19,910 bases of DNA, from NCBI GenBank assembly GCA_964650945.1, contig CAZYXU010000058.1, positions 1 through 19,910 of the forward strand, written 5' to 3'. Shown here piece after piece: positions 1 through 8,310 of this stretch. Position numbers and translations under genes: made by a program. Position 1 is the first letter of the stretch. The number at the start of each line of letters is the position of its first letter. The notes under the pieces were generated by a model. That model made no database searches, was not told where the DNA came from, and worked only from the letters and a program-made list of their open reading frames with translations. This stretch comes from JAXGPF01 sp964650945 (GTDB lineage: Bacteria; Verrucomicrobiota; Kiritimatiellia; JAAZAB01).

Positions 1-46
1 ATTCCTGTTTTGAAAACTACAAAATATTCCTGTTTTGAAAACTACA
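1..46. repeat. Two 21-bp direct repeats, possible IS end
   Basis: Two identical 21-bp copies lie at 1-21 and 26-46, with a period of 25 bp. Each contains the odd palindrome GTTTTGAAAAC. Read on the minus strand, each copy begins TGTAGTTTTC, so the outer copy starts with the 5'-TG dinucleotide common at IS21-family ends, which also carry several internal repeats of about this size. I infer that an insertion sequence lies to the left of the window. The alternative is a pair of regulator-binding sites, because a promoter begins 22 bp downstream. Confidence 0.5.
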
Positions 47-67
47 CGACAAACTACGTTTTCATGC

Positions 68-96
68 TTGAAGTCAGGACCGGCCTGTGCTATAGT
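68..96 (+). promoter_or_regulatory. Sigma70-type promoter of the beta-helix gene
   Basis: A -35 box TTGAAG at 68-73 and a -10 box TATAGT at 91-96 are separated by 17 bp. Transcription would start near 103, giving a 5' leader of about 58 nt before the ATG at 161. Both hexamers are close to consensus. The direct repeats at 1-46 lie just upstream. Confidence 0.5.
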
Positions 97-160
97 GTAG
101 GATTAGAAGCAAACACGGACACGGCCAGATTGTCAGATTGTCAAACCAAGGGATGAAAAC

Positions 161-1459
161 ATGCAAAACCCGAACAAGATGTTGATCACGTTGCTGTTAT
201 GCGGTGCGGCCGGACTGCGCGCCGACCATTACGTGGCCCAAAACGGGCAGCAGCCGGAATGGCCTTTTACAAATATGACCACGGCGGCCAGCAATATCCA
301 GGATGCCGTCAATGCCGCCGTCGACGGCGCGGTGGTCTGGGTGGATGACGGCGAGTATTTCACGCCGCCCCAAGCTACGGTCAACCTGGGTACGAACGTG
401 GTGTCTATCACCAACGCCATAACCTTGCGCAGCATCAATGGTCCCGCGGCGGCTATCATCAATGGCGGCGGCTCGAATCGGTGTGTGGATATCAATGTCG
501 CCGCGGCTAGTTGCGCTTTCGGACCGGCCGTGCTGGACGGATTTACCTTGACCAACGGCTACTCCTACATCCGCGGCGGCGGCATCCAGATCTACGGCTA
601 TGCTGCCGGAACGGGCATTGTGCAGAATTGCGTCATTTCCGGCAACGTCATAGGCAAGGCCACCGAGTACGCTTACGCTGGCGGCGGCGGCATTTTTTCC
701 TACAACTCCGTAGGTTTCAGCCCGGTGATTTCCAATTGCCTGGTGCAGGGGAACCGCTCATTCAACCTTAGTTCGCTGACCAGTGTGGCGGGCGGCGGCG
801 GATTATGGTTCCGTGCGCTGGGCTTGGTTGTGGATTGCACCTTTACCGAGAATGAAACTGAAAACGTGGGAGGTGGCATCTACCTGAACGTCCCAATGAG
901 CGTGGTGGATCGTTGTGTGGTTGTGAGTAACACGGCGATTATCAGCGGCGGAGGGATTTACCAGCGCGGCGTCTCCATGGATTTGCGCAATTGCCTGGTC
1001 ACCCACAATTCCGCCCCGTCGGGTTCCGGCCTGTTCATTTATTCCACTACCGTCGCACCGGTGTACAACTGCACGTTTGTGAGCAACAGGTTCCAATTCG
1101 GCAACAGCGTAGTTAACGGCGACATGCAAAACAACATCATTGAAGACATGATCGTCAGTGCTGGCACGACGGTTACCGGCTACAACAATTGTCTGCCGAC
1201 ATTGCCGGCCATTGGCGAGTGGAACAACACGATCGTGACCACCAATAATCCGGGCTACATTGGATTTGTGGATTACGCTGCCGGCAATTTCCGGCTGACG
1301 CCCGCTTCCCCGTGCGTCAATGCTGGCGCCAGTCAACTGGATTGGCTGGAGGGCGCGCGGGATTTGGACCGCCACCGCCGGATTGACCGGTTTTCCGGGA
1401 TGCCGGACATCGGTTGCTACGAATACATCCCATCCGGCTCGCTGTTCGGGTTGAGGTGA
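161..1459 (+). CDS. Secreted right-handed parallel beta-helix protein (choice-of-anchor Q-like)
   Basis: The 432-residue product begins with a signal peptide of about 21 residues (KMLITLLLCGAAGLRA, then DHYVAQ). An AAGGGA Shine-Dalgarno sequence lies about 7 nt before the ATG. The N-terminal block (ASNIQDAVNAAVDGAVVWVDDGEY) matches the start of many secreted beta-helix proteins, in which NIQ-AV marks the first coil. The middle, about residues 95-330, is rich in GGGI repeats and in Asn, Thr and Cys turns typical of pectate-lyase-like helices. The C-terminus has SPCVNAG, a DLD block and DIGCYEY, as in choice-of-anchor Q proteins. It is probably exported and surface-located or adhesive, or binds polysaccharide; no enzymatic residues are evident. 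It ends eight residues after EYIP, with no sorting signal or membrane anchor. Family placement is fairly firm, function unknown. Confidence 0.85.
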   Translation: MQNPNKMLITLLLCGAAGLRADHYVAQNGQQPEWPFTNMTTAASNIQDAVNAAVDGAVVWVDDGEYFTPPQATVNLGTNVVSITNAITLRSINGPAAAIINGGGSNRCVDINVAAASCAFGPAVLDGFTLTNGYSYIRGGGIQIYGYAAGTGIVQNCVISGNVIGKATEYAYAGGGGIFSYNSVGFSPVISNCLVQGNRSFNLSSLTSVAGGGGLWFRALGLVVDCTFTENETENVGGGIYLNVPMSVVDRCVVVSNTAIISGGGIYQRGVSMDLRNCLVTHNSAPSGSGLFIYSTTVAPVYNCTFVSNRFQFGNSVVNGDMQNNIIEDMIVSAGTTVTGYNNCLPTLPAIGEWNNTIVTTNNPGYIGFVDYAAGNFRLTPASPCVNAGASQLDWLEGARDLDRHRRIDRFSGMPDIGCYEYIPSGSLFGLR

Positions 1460-1480
1460 TTGATCTCCGTTCCGTGGTAG

Positions 1481-1502
1481 GGCGCGCAGGCCCTTGCGCG
1501 CC
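1481..1502. repeat. GC-rich hairpin after the beta-helix gene
   Basis: GGCGCGCA (1481-1488) pairs perfectly with TGCGCGCC (1495-1502) around a 6-nt loop. It begins 21 bp after the beta-helix stop codon. No T-run follows, so it is not a classical intrinsic terminator. It may still stop or stabilise transcripts, or be a single copy of a dispersed palindromic repeat. Confidence 0.4.
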
Positions 1503-1608
1503 GTGCCGGCGGCACTGGCCGCTATACCGTTTGGGACTGTTTTTTGCCAGGGCGGCCCGACTTCCGGAGATCCGGGAGCGGGAGCGTCGCCGTGAAAACA
1601 TAACCACG

Positions 1609-3102
1609 ATGGGGGCAAAGGCGATGAAGGACGCCGCGTCCGGAGCAATCCCGCTGTTGGCATATCAGCGGGCCGGCTTATACCGGGCATTGCTGCAACC
1701 CGGTCCGGGCATGGTGCGGGAAGCGCCCCCGGATTTCCCCTTCACCGAACGCCACCTGAAATGCGTCTGGTTCGATCCGCGTCTGCGTCCGCCGGAGCTG
1801 CGGACGGCGCGGCGCGAACCGGTGACGGTGCTCAACCCGGGGCAATGGAATCTCGAGGCCGGCCCGGATTTTCTGGATGCCGTGCTGCTGGTGGGGCCGG
1901 AAAAACGCCGGGTGACCGGGGATGTAGAAATCCATATCCGGCCGGCGGACTGGCGCCATCACGGGCATGCCGCCAACCCGGCCTATGGGCGGATGGCAGC
2001 CCATGTGACTTATTTCCCCGGCTACCTGCCGGCCGGCGAACTGCCGCCCGGCACGGTGCAAATCGCCCTCCAGCCGCTGCTGGCCCGGGCCCCGGGGTTT
2101 GCGTTTGAGCAGTTGGACGTCATGGGCTATCCCGCTGCGCTCCCGGACCTGGCGCCGCCCTGCGGCCGCCGGCTGCAGGAATGGGATGCGGACCGCATCG
2201 GGTTGTTGCTCGAATCCGCCGGCGAGGAACGCTTGCGGCGCAAGACCGGGCGGCTGGCGGCGGCCATCTCCGCGCGGGGCGCCGCGCAGGTATTTTACGA
2301 GGAATTTTCAGGCGCCCTGGGCTATAAGCACAACCGGCAGCCGTTTCGCGAGCTGGCCGCGCGGCTGCCGTTGGCCGCGCTGCAGGAAACCGCCGCCGGC
2401 AACGTGCTGGCCGCTTATGCCTTGCTGGCCGGGGTGGCCGGGATTTTACCGGCCGATATTGCGGATGGCGATCCGCCGACGCGCCGGTTTATCCGCGGGC
2501 TTTGGGATTACTGGTGGAAATTCCGCGATGCCTGGGAACATTGTATCATGGTCCCGGCCGCCTGGCGGCTGAGCGGGGTGCGGCCGCCGAATCATCCCCT
2601 GCGGCGGCTGATGGCCGCCGCCTGGCTGTTTGGCGGGACTGCGGACCTGCCGGCGCTCTGGGAGCGGCTGGCCGGCGCCGGCGCGCCGCGCGCCGCCTTG
2701 CGGATGATGGCGGCGGCGCTGGATTTGCCGCCGGGTGAGGAAAAGTATTACTGGCACAACCGGATCGCGTTGCGGGGCGCGCCGCGGCCGCGGGCGGTGC
2801 GGCTGCTGGGCGGGGCGCGTTTGGCGGCGGTTTTCCTGAACGTGGTTGTGCCCTTCATGGCCGCGCAGGGGCGCGGGTATGCGCCGGGTTTTTTGAATCA
2901 GATACCGCCGGAGGAAAGCAATGCCGTGGCAAGGCGTGTGGCGCGGGCGCTGCTGGGCGCGGCGCACGGCCCGAAACTTTACCGCGCGGGATTGCGCCAG
3001 CAGGGGCTGTTACAAATCGGCGCCGACTTCTGCCTGGAAACCCGCGCGCATTGCGCCGATTGCCGCCTGCCGGGTCTGTTGGAGCAATTTCAGGATGTCT
3101 GA
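1609..3102 (+). CDS. DUF2851 family protein
   Basis: The 497-residue product carries the DUF2851 signatures near its N-terminus: VTVLNPGQWNLEAGPDFLDA, then GDVEIHIRPADWRHHGH, then AYGRMAAHVTY. These acidic and histidine-rich blocks resemble a metal-dependent nuclease-like core, but the family has no established function. The C-terminus has a cysteine cluster (FCLETRAHCADCRLPG), also common in the family. The reading frame is open from 1414, but homology begins only after 1609. ATG 1609 and ATG 1624 (MKDAASG) are both possible and neither has a strong ribosome-binding site. The protein appears cytoplasmic, with no signal peptide. It lies 150 bp after the beta-helix gene and converges with the recombinase gene. 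Confidence 0.8.
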   Translation: MGAKAMKDAASGAIPLLAYQRAGLYRALLQPGPGMVREAPPDFPFTERHLKCVWFDPRLRPPELRTARREPVTVLNPGQWNLEAGPDFLDAVLLVGPEKRRVTGDVEIHIRPADWRHHGHAANPAYGRMAAHVTYFPGYLPAGELPPGTVQIALQPLLARAPGFAFEQLDVMGYPAALPDLAPPCGRRLQEWDADRIGLLLESAGEERLRRKTGRLAAAISARGAAQVFYEEFSGALGYKHNRQPFRELAARLPLAALQETAAGNVLAAYALLAGVAGILPADIADGDPPTRRFIRGLWDYWWKFRDAWEHCIMVPAAWRLSGVRPPNHPLRRLMAAAWLFGGTADLPALWERLAGAGAPRAALRMMAAALDLPPGEEKYYWHNRIALRGAPRPRAVRLLGGARLAAVFLNVVVPFMAAQGRGYAPGFLNQIPPEESNAVARRVARALLGAAHGPKLYRAGLRQQGLLQIGADFCLETRAHCADCRLPGLLEQFQDV

Positions 3103-3141
3103 TCCGCGGGAAGGCGCAATCCGGATGTCCTGTCGATCCTT

Positions 3142-3226
3142 CGTTCACGTTTACATTCCCGTTCACGTTCCCGAACTGGCGGATCGTGAACGGGAACGGG
3201 AACCGCTGCGCTGTGAACGGGAACGA
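3142..3226. repeat. Inverted and direct GTTCCCGTTCAC repeats between convergent genes
   Basis: Copies of GTTCAC/GTTCCCG and their reverse complement GTGAACGGGAAC crowd this 182-bp convergent intergenic region. The best stem is 12 bp, TTCCCGTTCACG (3156-3167) with CGTGAACGGGAA (3185-3196), around a 17-nt loop. A further GTGAACGGGAACG copy lies at 3213-3225. Its position suggests a bidirectional terminator, but there is no T-run. It could also be an expanding simple repeat. Confidence 0.5.
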
Positions 3227-3283
3227 TTCAGGACGGAGGCCCGCCTTCGCCGGGCTGCGGCAGGCGTGGCGCAATCAGCCGGG

Positions 3284-4276
3284 TCACGGCCGGGGATGGG
3301 CGGCGTTGTAGGCTTTTTTCATGCTTTCGGCGCTGACGTGGGTGTAAATCTGGGTGGTGGAAAGACTCGCATGGCCCAGCAGCTCCTGCACACCGCGCAA
3401 GTCCGCGCCGGCATCCAGCATGTGCGTGGCAAAGGAATGCCGCAGCGCATGCGGTGAAATCTCCGGGCTTAAATCCACCGCCGCCAGGTAACGTTTCAAA
3501 AGGCGCTCCACCGAACGCGATGTCAGCCGGCCGCCATGGCGGTTCAAAAACACCGGCCGCGCGCCCTTGCGTCCGCCCGGCGTTATTTCCGCCGCCACCG
3601 GTTGCGCCAGCAAGGCCTGCAGAGTTTTGACTGCCGGCATGCCCAGCGGGCAGAGCCGCTCTTTCTTGCCCTTGCCGCGCACGACGACCACGCCGGAGAG
3701 CAAATCCAGCAGGTTGGTGTCAATCGCGGTAAGTTCACTGACGCGCAGGCCGGCGGAATACAACACTTCCAGGATGGCGGTGTCGCGGGCGATGCAAAAT
3801 TCAAGCCAGGGCCGCTCGGCCGGCGGGGCCGCGGCCAGCAGTTTTTCACCCACCTGCCGCGGCGCGGCCAGCAGGCGCTCCACTTCATTGATGGTGAGGA
3901 CGTTGGGCAGATATTTATGGCGCTTGGGCATGAGCAAGCCGGCGAAAGGATTGCGCGGCACGCAGTCTTCGCGGGTTAAAAACCGGAAAAACGCCCGCAG
4001 GCTGGAGATTTTACGGCAAATGCTGGCGGGAGTAAGGTTCTGTTTCTGGAGGTTGACGATGAACCGCCGGGCGGAGTACTTGTCAATCGCTTCCCAGGTC
4101 CAGGGCGGGGCTTGTGCGGGCCCCCATTGCAAGGACGCGAACTGGAGTAAATCCAGCCGGTAGCCGGCGATGGTGTGGCTGGAGGCGTTGCGTTCACCGG
4201 TCAGATACAACCAGAATCGCTCCATGAGCGGGTCGGCCGGCGTGGGCGGGGGTGGTGGTGTGTTTTCGGGGGACAT
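3284..4276 (-). CDS. xerC: XerC/XerD-type tyrosine recombinase
   Basis: The 330-residue product has an N-terminal SAM-like core-binding domain (about residues 17-105) and a C-terminal catalytic domain (about 125-325). All expected catalytic residues are visible: Arg178 in SAGLRVSEL, Lys202 in RGKGKKER, His276 and Arg279 in PHALRHSFATH, His302 in LLGHASLSTTQ, and the nucleophile Tyr311 in IYTHV. It probably acts in chromosome dimer resolution at dif or in another site-specific recombination. XerC and XerD cannot be told apart here. It is about 30 residues longer than typical Xer proteins, through a proline-rich N-terminus and a short insertion near residues 140-158. It is not next to a recognisable att site and looks like a core gene rather than an island integrase. 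Confidence 0.9.
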   Translation of the reverse strand: MSPENTPPPPPTPADPLMERFWLYLTGERNASSHTIAGYRLDLLQFASLQWGPAQAPPWTWEAIDKYSARRFIVNLQKQNLTPASICRKISSLRAFFRFLTREDCVPRNPFAGLLMPKRHKYLPNVLTINEVERLLAAPRQVGEKLLAAAPPAERPWLEFCIARDTAILEVLYSAGLRVSELTAIDTNLLDLLSGVVVVRGKGKKERLCPLGMPAVKTLQALLAQPVAAEITPGGRKGARPVFLNRHGGRLTSRSVERLLKRYLAAVDLSPEISPHALRHSFATHMLDAGADLRGVQELLGHASLSTTQIYTHVSAESMKKAYNAAHPRP

Positions 4277-4325
4277 GGCTTAAAAAATATGAATGATGAA
4301 GGATAAATGATGAATTGATTGCAGC

Positions 4326-4343
4326 AGCATCCCTCAGGATGCT
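4326..4343. other. Small hairpin upstream of the recombinase gene
   Basis: AGCATCC (4326-4332) and GGATGCT (4337-4343) form a 7-bp perfect stem with a 4-nt CTCA loop. It lies in the 121-bp spacer between the glycosyltransferase-like gene and the recombinase, both on the minus strand. It has no T-run and could be a leader structure or chance. Confidence 0.25.
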
Positions 4344-4397
4344 CAGGTTATAGACCATAGGCTGAAGACGGTTACCCCGTTCCATTTAAATCCACAA

Positions 4398-5519
4398 TCA
4401 GCGATCCAAAATCCTCAATTCTTTTGTCAGCCATGCGGCGATGGTTTGAAAGCCGTTAATATCAAAATTTCCCCGATTGCGCAACAACATGGCGGTTAAG
4501 CCGCCATCCCGGCGCAAGGCCGCCAGGCGCGCGCCGAAATCCCGGGCTTGCTCCGTGTCCGCGATGAGTTCCGCGGCGCCATGGCGCAGCAGTAAATCGC
4601 GGTTCAGCGGAGCGAATGTGCCGATGCAGGGCGCCGCGATGAACATCGGCAGGGACAGCCCCAGCGCCCAGTTGGCGCGCTCATGCGCCGGCGCGGCAAA
4701 GTAATCGAATTCGCCGAATCGGCCGGCGGTCAACTCGTCCAATTCGGCGCGTGTCCGATATTCCAGGACGGCGGGTTGAATGTCCGCCTGGCTGTCCCGT
4801 AACGCCGCGGCGGCGCGCCGCGCCAGGCGTCCGCCCGCCCGCGCGAAAATCACGACCCGGCCGCCCGCGCTTGCGGCGGAAATGGCCGCGCGCGTCAGCA
4901 ATTCCACGTGCGGCGCCGGCTCCGCGCCGGACGAGAAGAAAGCGCCGGTCAACGGCGCCCCCGCCTGGTAACGCCGCCGGCGGGCGTCCGTCATCGCCTC
5001 GGCCTGCGCGGCGAGCTGGGGTTCGACACAAAGGCCGGACACCAGGATGCGCCGGGCGGGGAAACCATGCCGCCGCAGCTCGTCCGCCTGTGAAGCGAGC
5101 GGGACAATGAAATGCCCCGCGCAATTGATCATGGTTTCGGCGGGCAGGACGAGTTCGCCGTGCTGGTAAACCATGCCCGGGTGGTTGCGCAGGCTGGCGG
5201 CCAGCAGGGGATGCGAGACCACGATGGGGCTGGCCAGGCGCGCGGCGGCGCGGCGCGCCGGCTGGCCCAGGATGCGCAGCGGCAGGGTGTCGCGCCGGCA
5301 ATCGGCGCGCCGGCGGATGCGGTCATACCAGGTTGCCCCGCCGCCCAGTGATGAGCCATGCCGGTAAAGTCCGGCGGCCAGCCGCCAGGCCGCGCGGGCC
5401 GGGCCGGCGGCCAGTTCCATCACATCCGCGACCGCCGCGGCATCCGGGGGCAGGCAGGCGCGGATGCCATCCAGGTAAAACGGATGGCCGCGGCCGATGT
5501 TGACGTATAACAAGATCAT
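4398..5519 (-). CDS. Putative GT-B-like glycosyltransferase
   Basis: The 373-residue product starts most plausibly at ATG 5519 (MILLYVNIGRGHPFYLDGI). The frame is open for 16 more codons upstream, but that stretch does not look like protein. The N-terminal NIGRGHPFYLDGI resembles the glycine- and histidine-containing loop of GT-B glycosyltransferases such as MurG or diacylglycerol glucosyltransferases. A second Rossmann-like half begins around residue 190 (GAFFSSGAEPAP, then GRVVIFARAGG). A later block, about residues 270-315 (FAAPAHERANWALGLSLPMF, then IGTFAPLN), is shaped like the nucleotide-sugar binding region. No signal peptide or clear membrane segment is seen. The substrate cannot be read from the sequence, and the family call is by resemblance only. 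Confidence 0.6.
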   Translation of the reverse strand: MILLYVNIGRGHPFYLDGIRACLPPDAAAVADVMELAAGPARAAWRLAAGLYRHGSSLGGGATWYDRIRRRADCRRDTLPLRILGQPARRAAARLASPIVVSHPLLAASLRNHPGMVYQHGELVLPAETMINCAGHFIVPLASQADELRRHGFPARRILVSGLCVEPQLAAQAEAMTDARRRRYQAGAPLTGAFFSSGAEPAPHVELLTRAAISAASAGGRVVIFARAGGRLARRAAAALRDSQADIQPAVLEYRTRAELDELTAGRFGEFDYFAAPAHERANWALGLSLPMFIAAPCIGTFAPLNRDLLLRHGAAELIADTEQARDFGARLAALRRDGGLTAMLLRNRGNFDINGFQTIAAWLTKELRILDR

Positions 5520-5642
5520 ATTCGGGTTATAACAGCATCCGCGCACCAAATCACCAAAAAAAAGCACCGGATTACAAGATTAATTCCAGCTGCATGGTAT
5601 GGTGGGTGTCGATCCATGGCGCCGGCTTGGCAGGCAGGCGGC

Positions 5643-5666
5643 ATGATTTTGGCAATCATCGGGAGG
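5643..5666 (+). promoter_or_regulatory. Leader hairpin and strong RBS of mtaB
   Basis: ATGATT (5643-5648) pairs with AATCAT (5654-5659) around a TTGGC loop. It ends one base before the Shine-Dalgarno sequence GGGAGG (5661-5666), which is 10 nt from the mtaB ATG. A hairpin touching the ribosome-binding site could affect translation, but the stem is only 6 bp. I found no convincing -35/-10 pair in the gap between the divergent genes. Confidence 0.35.
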
Positions 5667-5676
5667 ACGGTAAAAA

Positions 5677-7065
5677 ATGAAAACGAGTAAAACATTCACA
5701 AGTCTGGCGATCGAGAATCCGGCGGAATTGCTGTTCGGCCGCGCGCCGCACCCGGTGCGCACCCGGCAGGGGTTGGTCATCGGCGGCGGCACGGTCTATC
5801 CGGAATTGAATTTCACCCTGCCGCCGGTTTCCATTGAAGCCGCCAGCATGCCGGCCATCCGCCGGCAATATCGCGCCATCATCCGGAGCGCCGGCGAACG
5901 CGCCGCGGCCCTGGCCGCGCCCGGGCTGGTGGTGGAGTTCGAGACGCTGCCGCCCATGGTGGAAAATCCGGTGTGGGGGATTGAGCTGACGGGCATCCTG
6001 CTGGAAGAGTTGGAAAAGCTGCGTCAAAGCCATGGACTGATCAGCGCGTTGCGCATCACGCCGAACGACACGCGCGAAATGGAGCGCCCGCCGCGGCTGC
6101 GGCAGGGGCCTTGGTTGGAAGGCATGCTCCAGGTGTTTGAAGGCACGGCGCGCCTGGGCGCGGAAATGCTCAGCATCGAATCGGTGGGCGGCAAGGAACT
6201 GCATGACGAAGCCCTGACCAATTGCGACCTGCCGGGAGTGATTTTTTCGCAGGCGGTGCTGGGCGTCCGGGACATGGATTTCCTGTGGACCAGGTTGAAG
6301 GATATCGCCGACCGGCATGGCGTGATTTGCGCGGGCGATACCGCCTGCGGTTTCGCCAACACCGCCATGGTGCTGGCCGACCGCGGCATGATTCCGCGCG
6401 TGTTCGCGGCGGTGGTGCGGGCGGTCAGCGCCGTGCGGTCGCTGGTGGCCTACGAGTGCGGGGCGGTGGGGCCGGGCAAGGATTGCGGGTACGAAAATGT
6501 GTTTCTCAAAGCCATCACCGGCTGTCCCATGTCCATGGAGGGCAAGACGGCCGCCTGCGCGCATTTGAGCGCCGTCGGCAATATCGCCGCGGCGGCCTGC
6601 GACCTCTGGAGCAACGAGTCGGTGCAGGATATCAAGCTTTTGAGCGGGATGGCCCCTACCTGTTTCATGGAACAATTGATCTACGATTGCCGCCTGATGA
6701 ACACCGCCGCCGCGGATGGCCCTGCCGCCGCCCGCCAACTGCGCGACTGGCTGGTCAAAAGCGATGCGCGCCTGGACCCCCAGGCCTTCATCCTGGCGCC
6801 GGAAAATGTCCTGGCCATTGCCCGGGCGATCGTGGCGGCGCCCGGCCATTACCAGGCCGCGCGCGCGGCGGCGGAAAAAACCGTCAGCCTGCTGGAAGAA
6901 GGCGGGCGGGCGGGGACGGTGTGCATCAGCCCGCGCGAGCAGCCCTGGCTGGCGCGGATGCGCGAGGCCCTGGCGGAGTTGCCGGGGCGGGAGGATGACT
7001 TCATCGCCCAGATGCTGCCGTTGGTGGATGCGCAACGCTGCCGGCTGGCGGAATACGGGCTGTGA
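5677..7065 (+). CDS. mtaB: Methanol:corrinoid methyltransferase, MtaB
   Basis: MtaB transfers the methyl group of methanol to the cobalt of a corrinoid protein (MtaC), from which MtaA passes it to coenzyme M or another acceptor. The 462-residue length matches the archaeal and acetogen enzymes. The zinc ligands are recognisable: Glu168 in LSIESVGGKE, Cys224 in GDTACGF and Cys270 in PGKDCGYEN. They correspond to Glu164, Cys220 and Cys269 of the Methanosarcina barkeri enzyme as I recall them, with the same 56-residue first spacing. The substrate could differ in this bacterial branch. No mtaC or mtaA is adjacent. A PocR/AraC-type regulator is encoded convergently with only 2 bp between stop codons and could control the gene. 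The protein is cytoplasmic. Confidence 0.9.
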   Translation: MKTSKTFTSLAIENPAELLFGRAPHPVRTRQGLVIGGGTVYPELNFTLPPVSIEAASMPAIRRQYRAIIRSAGERAAALAAPGLVVEFETLPPMVENPVWGIELTGILLEELEKLRQSHGLISALRITPNDTREMERPPRLRQGPWLEGMLQVFEGTARLGAEMLSIESVGGKELHDEALTNCDLPGVIFSQAVLGVRDMDFLWTRLKDIADRHGVICAGDTACGFANTAMVLADRGMIPRVFAAVVRAVSAVRSLVAYECGAVGPGKDCGYENVFLKAITGCPMSMEGKTAACAHLSAVGNIAAAACDLWSNESVQDIKLLSGMAPTCFMEQLIYDCRLMNTAAADGPAAARQLRDWLVKSDARLDPQAFILAPENVLAIARAIVAAPGHYQAARAAAEKTVSLLEEGGRAGTVCISPREQPWLARMREALAELPGREDDFIAQMLPLVDAQRCRLAEYGL

Positions 7066-7067
7066 TC

Positions 7068-8288
7068 CTAGGGCGCGCAATGCCGGCGCCGGTAATCGGC
7101 GGGGGTGGCGCCGGTGGTTTTGCGGAAGACGCGGGAAAAGTAGCTCTGATCGGAAAAGCCGCACTCGAAGGCGATGTGCACCAGGCTTTTGTCGGTGCGG
7201 GCGAGCAGCTCGCGCGCGCGGTCTACCCGCAAGTGCGTCAGGATTTTGGTGAAAGATTGTCCGGTATGCGCGGTGAGCATATGTGAAAAATGGCTGGGCG
7301 ACATGCCCACGGCCCGCGCGGCGGAATTGCGGGTCACGTCCCCGTCAAGGTGCTGCCGCAGGTATTCCAGCGCGCGCTCCAGGGTGTGCGCGTGCGGATT
7401 GTATTGGCGCCGGGCGCCGGACGTCAGTTGCGCCAGCACGTCATCCACCCATTTTTGCGCCTCCGCCTGGTCGCGGAGCGCGGGCAGCCGCGTCAGGGCC
7501 CGATGCAGCGCGCCGGCCAGCGGCGCCGGGTCGCCGCCGGCCTCCAATGCGGCGCGGTAGCACATGACCGCCAGTTCCATGGCAATGTTCCGGGCGCGCG
7601 CCATTTCATCCGGCGGCATGCCCGCCAGGATGCGGCAGGTGATGCTGCGCGCCCGGGCCGCATCGCCATCCCGCACCGCGGTCAGCAGGGCCGGTTCCTC
7701 GCGCAGATATACCAGCCGCGCATCCGGCTGCCGCCAGTTTTTTGCCGTGTGAATGGCTTCGGCCTTGTCGCGCTCGCGCCGGGCCGCCAGGCGTTGTTGC
7801 AGCATCCGGGCGCCGTTCAGGAGATTGCGGCGCTCCGCCAGTTCCTGGAGGGCGGCGATGGCGGCGCGGATGCGCGCCGACGGCAGCGTCTGGCCGGCCG
7901 GGGTTTCCGGGGCCACGCCCACCACCACCAGCCCGCCCAGCAGCAGGTCGTTCAGCATCAGCGGCACGGCCCATAATAAAAAGCCGGCCGGACATATCCC
8001 CAGGCACGGTTCCCCCCAGCGCAACGCTTCCGCCACGGCGTCGCGCCGGATGGCGCAACATGCGGCGTCCGGCGCGCAGCGCCGGCAGGCAGGGCGTCCG
8101 TAAAATATCGCGCCCGCGGGCGTGACGCAGACCAGGGGGAAGCCGGTCAGTTCCAGGTAGGCCTTTTGCAGTTTGCGGAAATCCGCCGGACTGAGCAGGC
8201 GGTCGGGCAAGGCCGCCGGGGCAGGCGGCCGGGTGGCGGCGGCGCGGCCGGGTTGGCCGGCGCCGGGATTTGGAGGACAGGGCTTCAT
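7068..8288 (-). CDS. AraC-family regulator with PocR sensor domain
   Basis: The 406-residue product has a proline-rich start and then a PocR-type ligand-binding domain (about residues 32-130). Its cysteines at 68, 71, 77, 78, 95 and 99 sit in CRRCAPDAACC and CLGICPAGF, followed by AVPLMLNDLLLGGLVVVG. A helical linker (about 185-290) is followed by an AraC-type double helix-turn-helix at 300-403, ending in HIAFECGFSDQSYFSRVFRK. PocR domains occur in regulators of propanediol and cobalamin metabolism and beside corrinoid methyltransferases. Its 2-bp convergent junction with mtaB therefore suggests, as an inference, that it senses a related metabolite. It starts 22 nt after the GNAT stop and may be transcribed with it. 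No strong ribosome-binding site is seen. Confidence 0.85.
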   Translation of the reverse strand: MKPCPPNPGAGQPGRAAATRPPAPAALPDRLLSPADFRKLQKAYLELTGFPLVCVTPAGAIFYGRPACRRCAPDAACCAIRRDAVAEALRWGEPCLGICPAGFLLWAVPLMLNDLLLGGLVVVGVAPETPAGQTLPSARIRAAIAALQELAERRNLLNGARMLQQRLAARRERDKAEAIHTAKNWRQPDARLVYLREEPALLTAVRDGDAARARSITCRILAGMPPDEMARARNIAMELAVMCYRAALEAGGDPAPLAGALHRALTRLPALRDQAEAQKWVDDVLAQLTSGARRQYNPHAHTLERALEYLRQHLDGDVTRNSAARAVGMSPSHFSHMLTAHTGQSFTKILTHLRVDRARELLARTDKSLVHIAFECGFSDQSYFSRVFRKTTGATPADYRRRHCAP

Positions 8289-8310
8289 GCGCGGGATTTT
8301 ACCGGGCGCT

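Noticed and set aside
1..46. CRISPR array
   Set aside because: There are only two repeats, separated by 4 bp, with no spacer-length unique sequence and no cas genes.
803..1690. 295-codon minus-strand frame over the beta-helix gene
   Set aside because: Arg/Pro/His-rich composition without motifs. The plus-strand gene has a promoter, RBS, signal peptide and family motifs.
3284..4276. Tyrosine recombinase as integrase of the tRNA-Val island
   Set aside because: It is 12 kb away beyond core-type genes and resembles XerC/XerD rather than phage or island integrases.
5656..7164. 502-codon minus-strand frame opposite mtaB
   Set aside because: It is the antisense of a well-supported enzyme and is rich in His, Arg and Gln. 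It is open only because of high GC.
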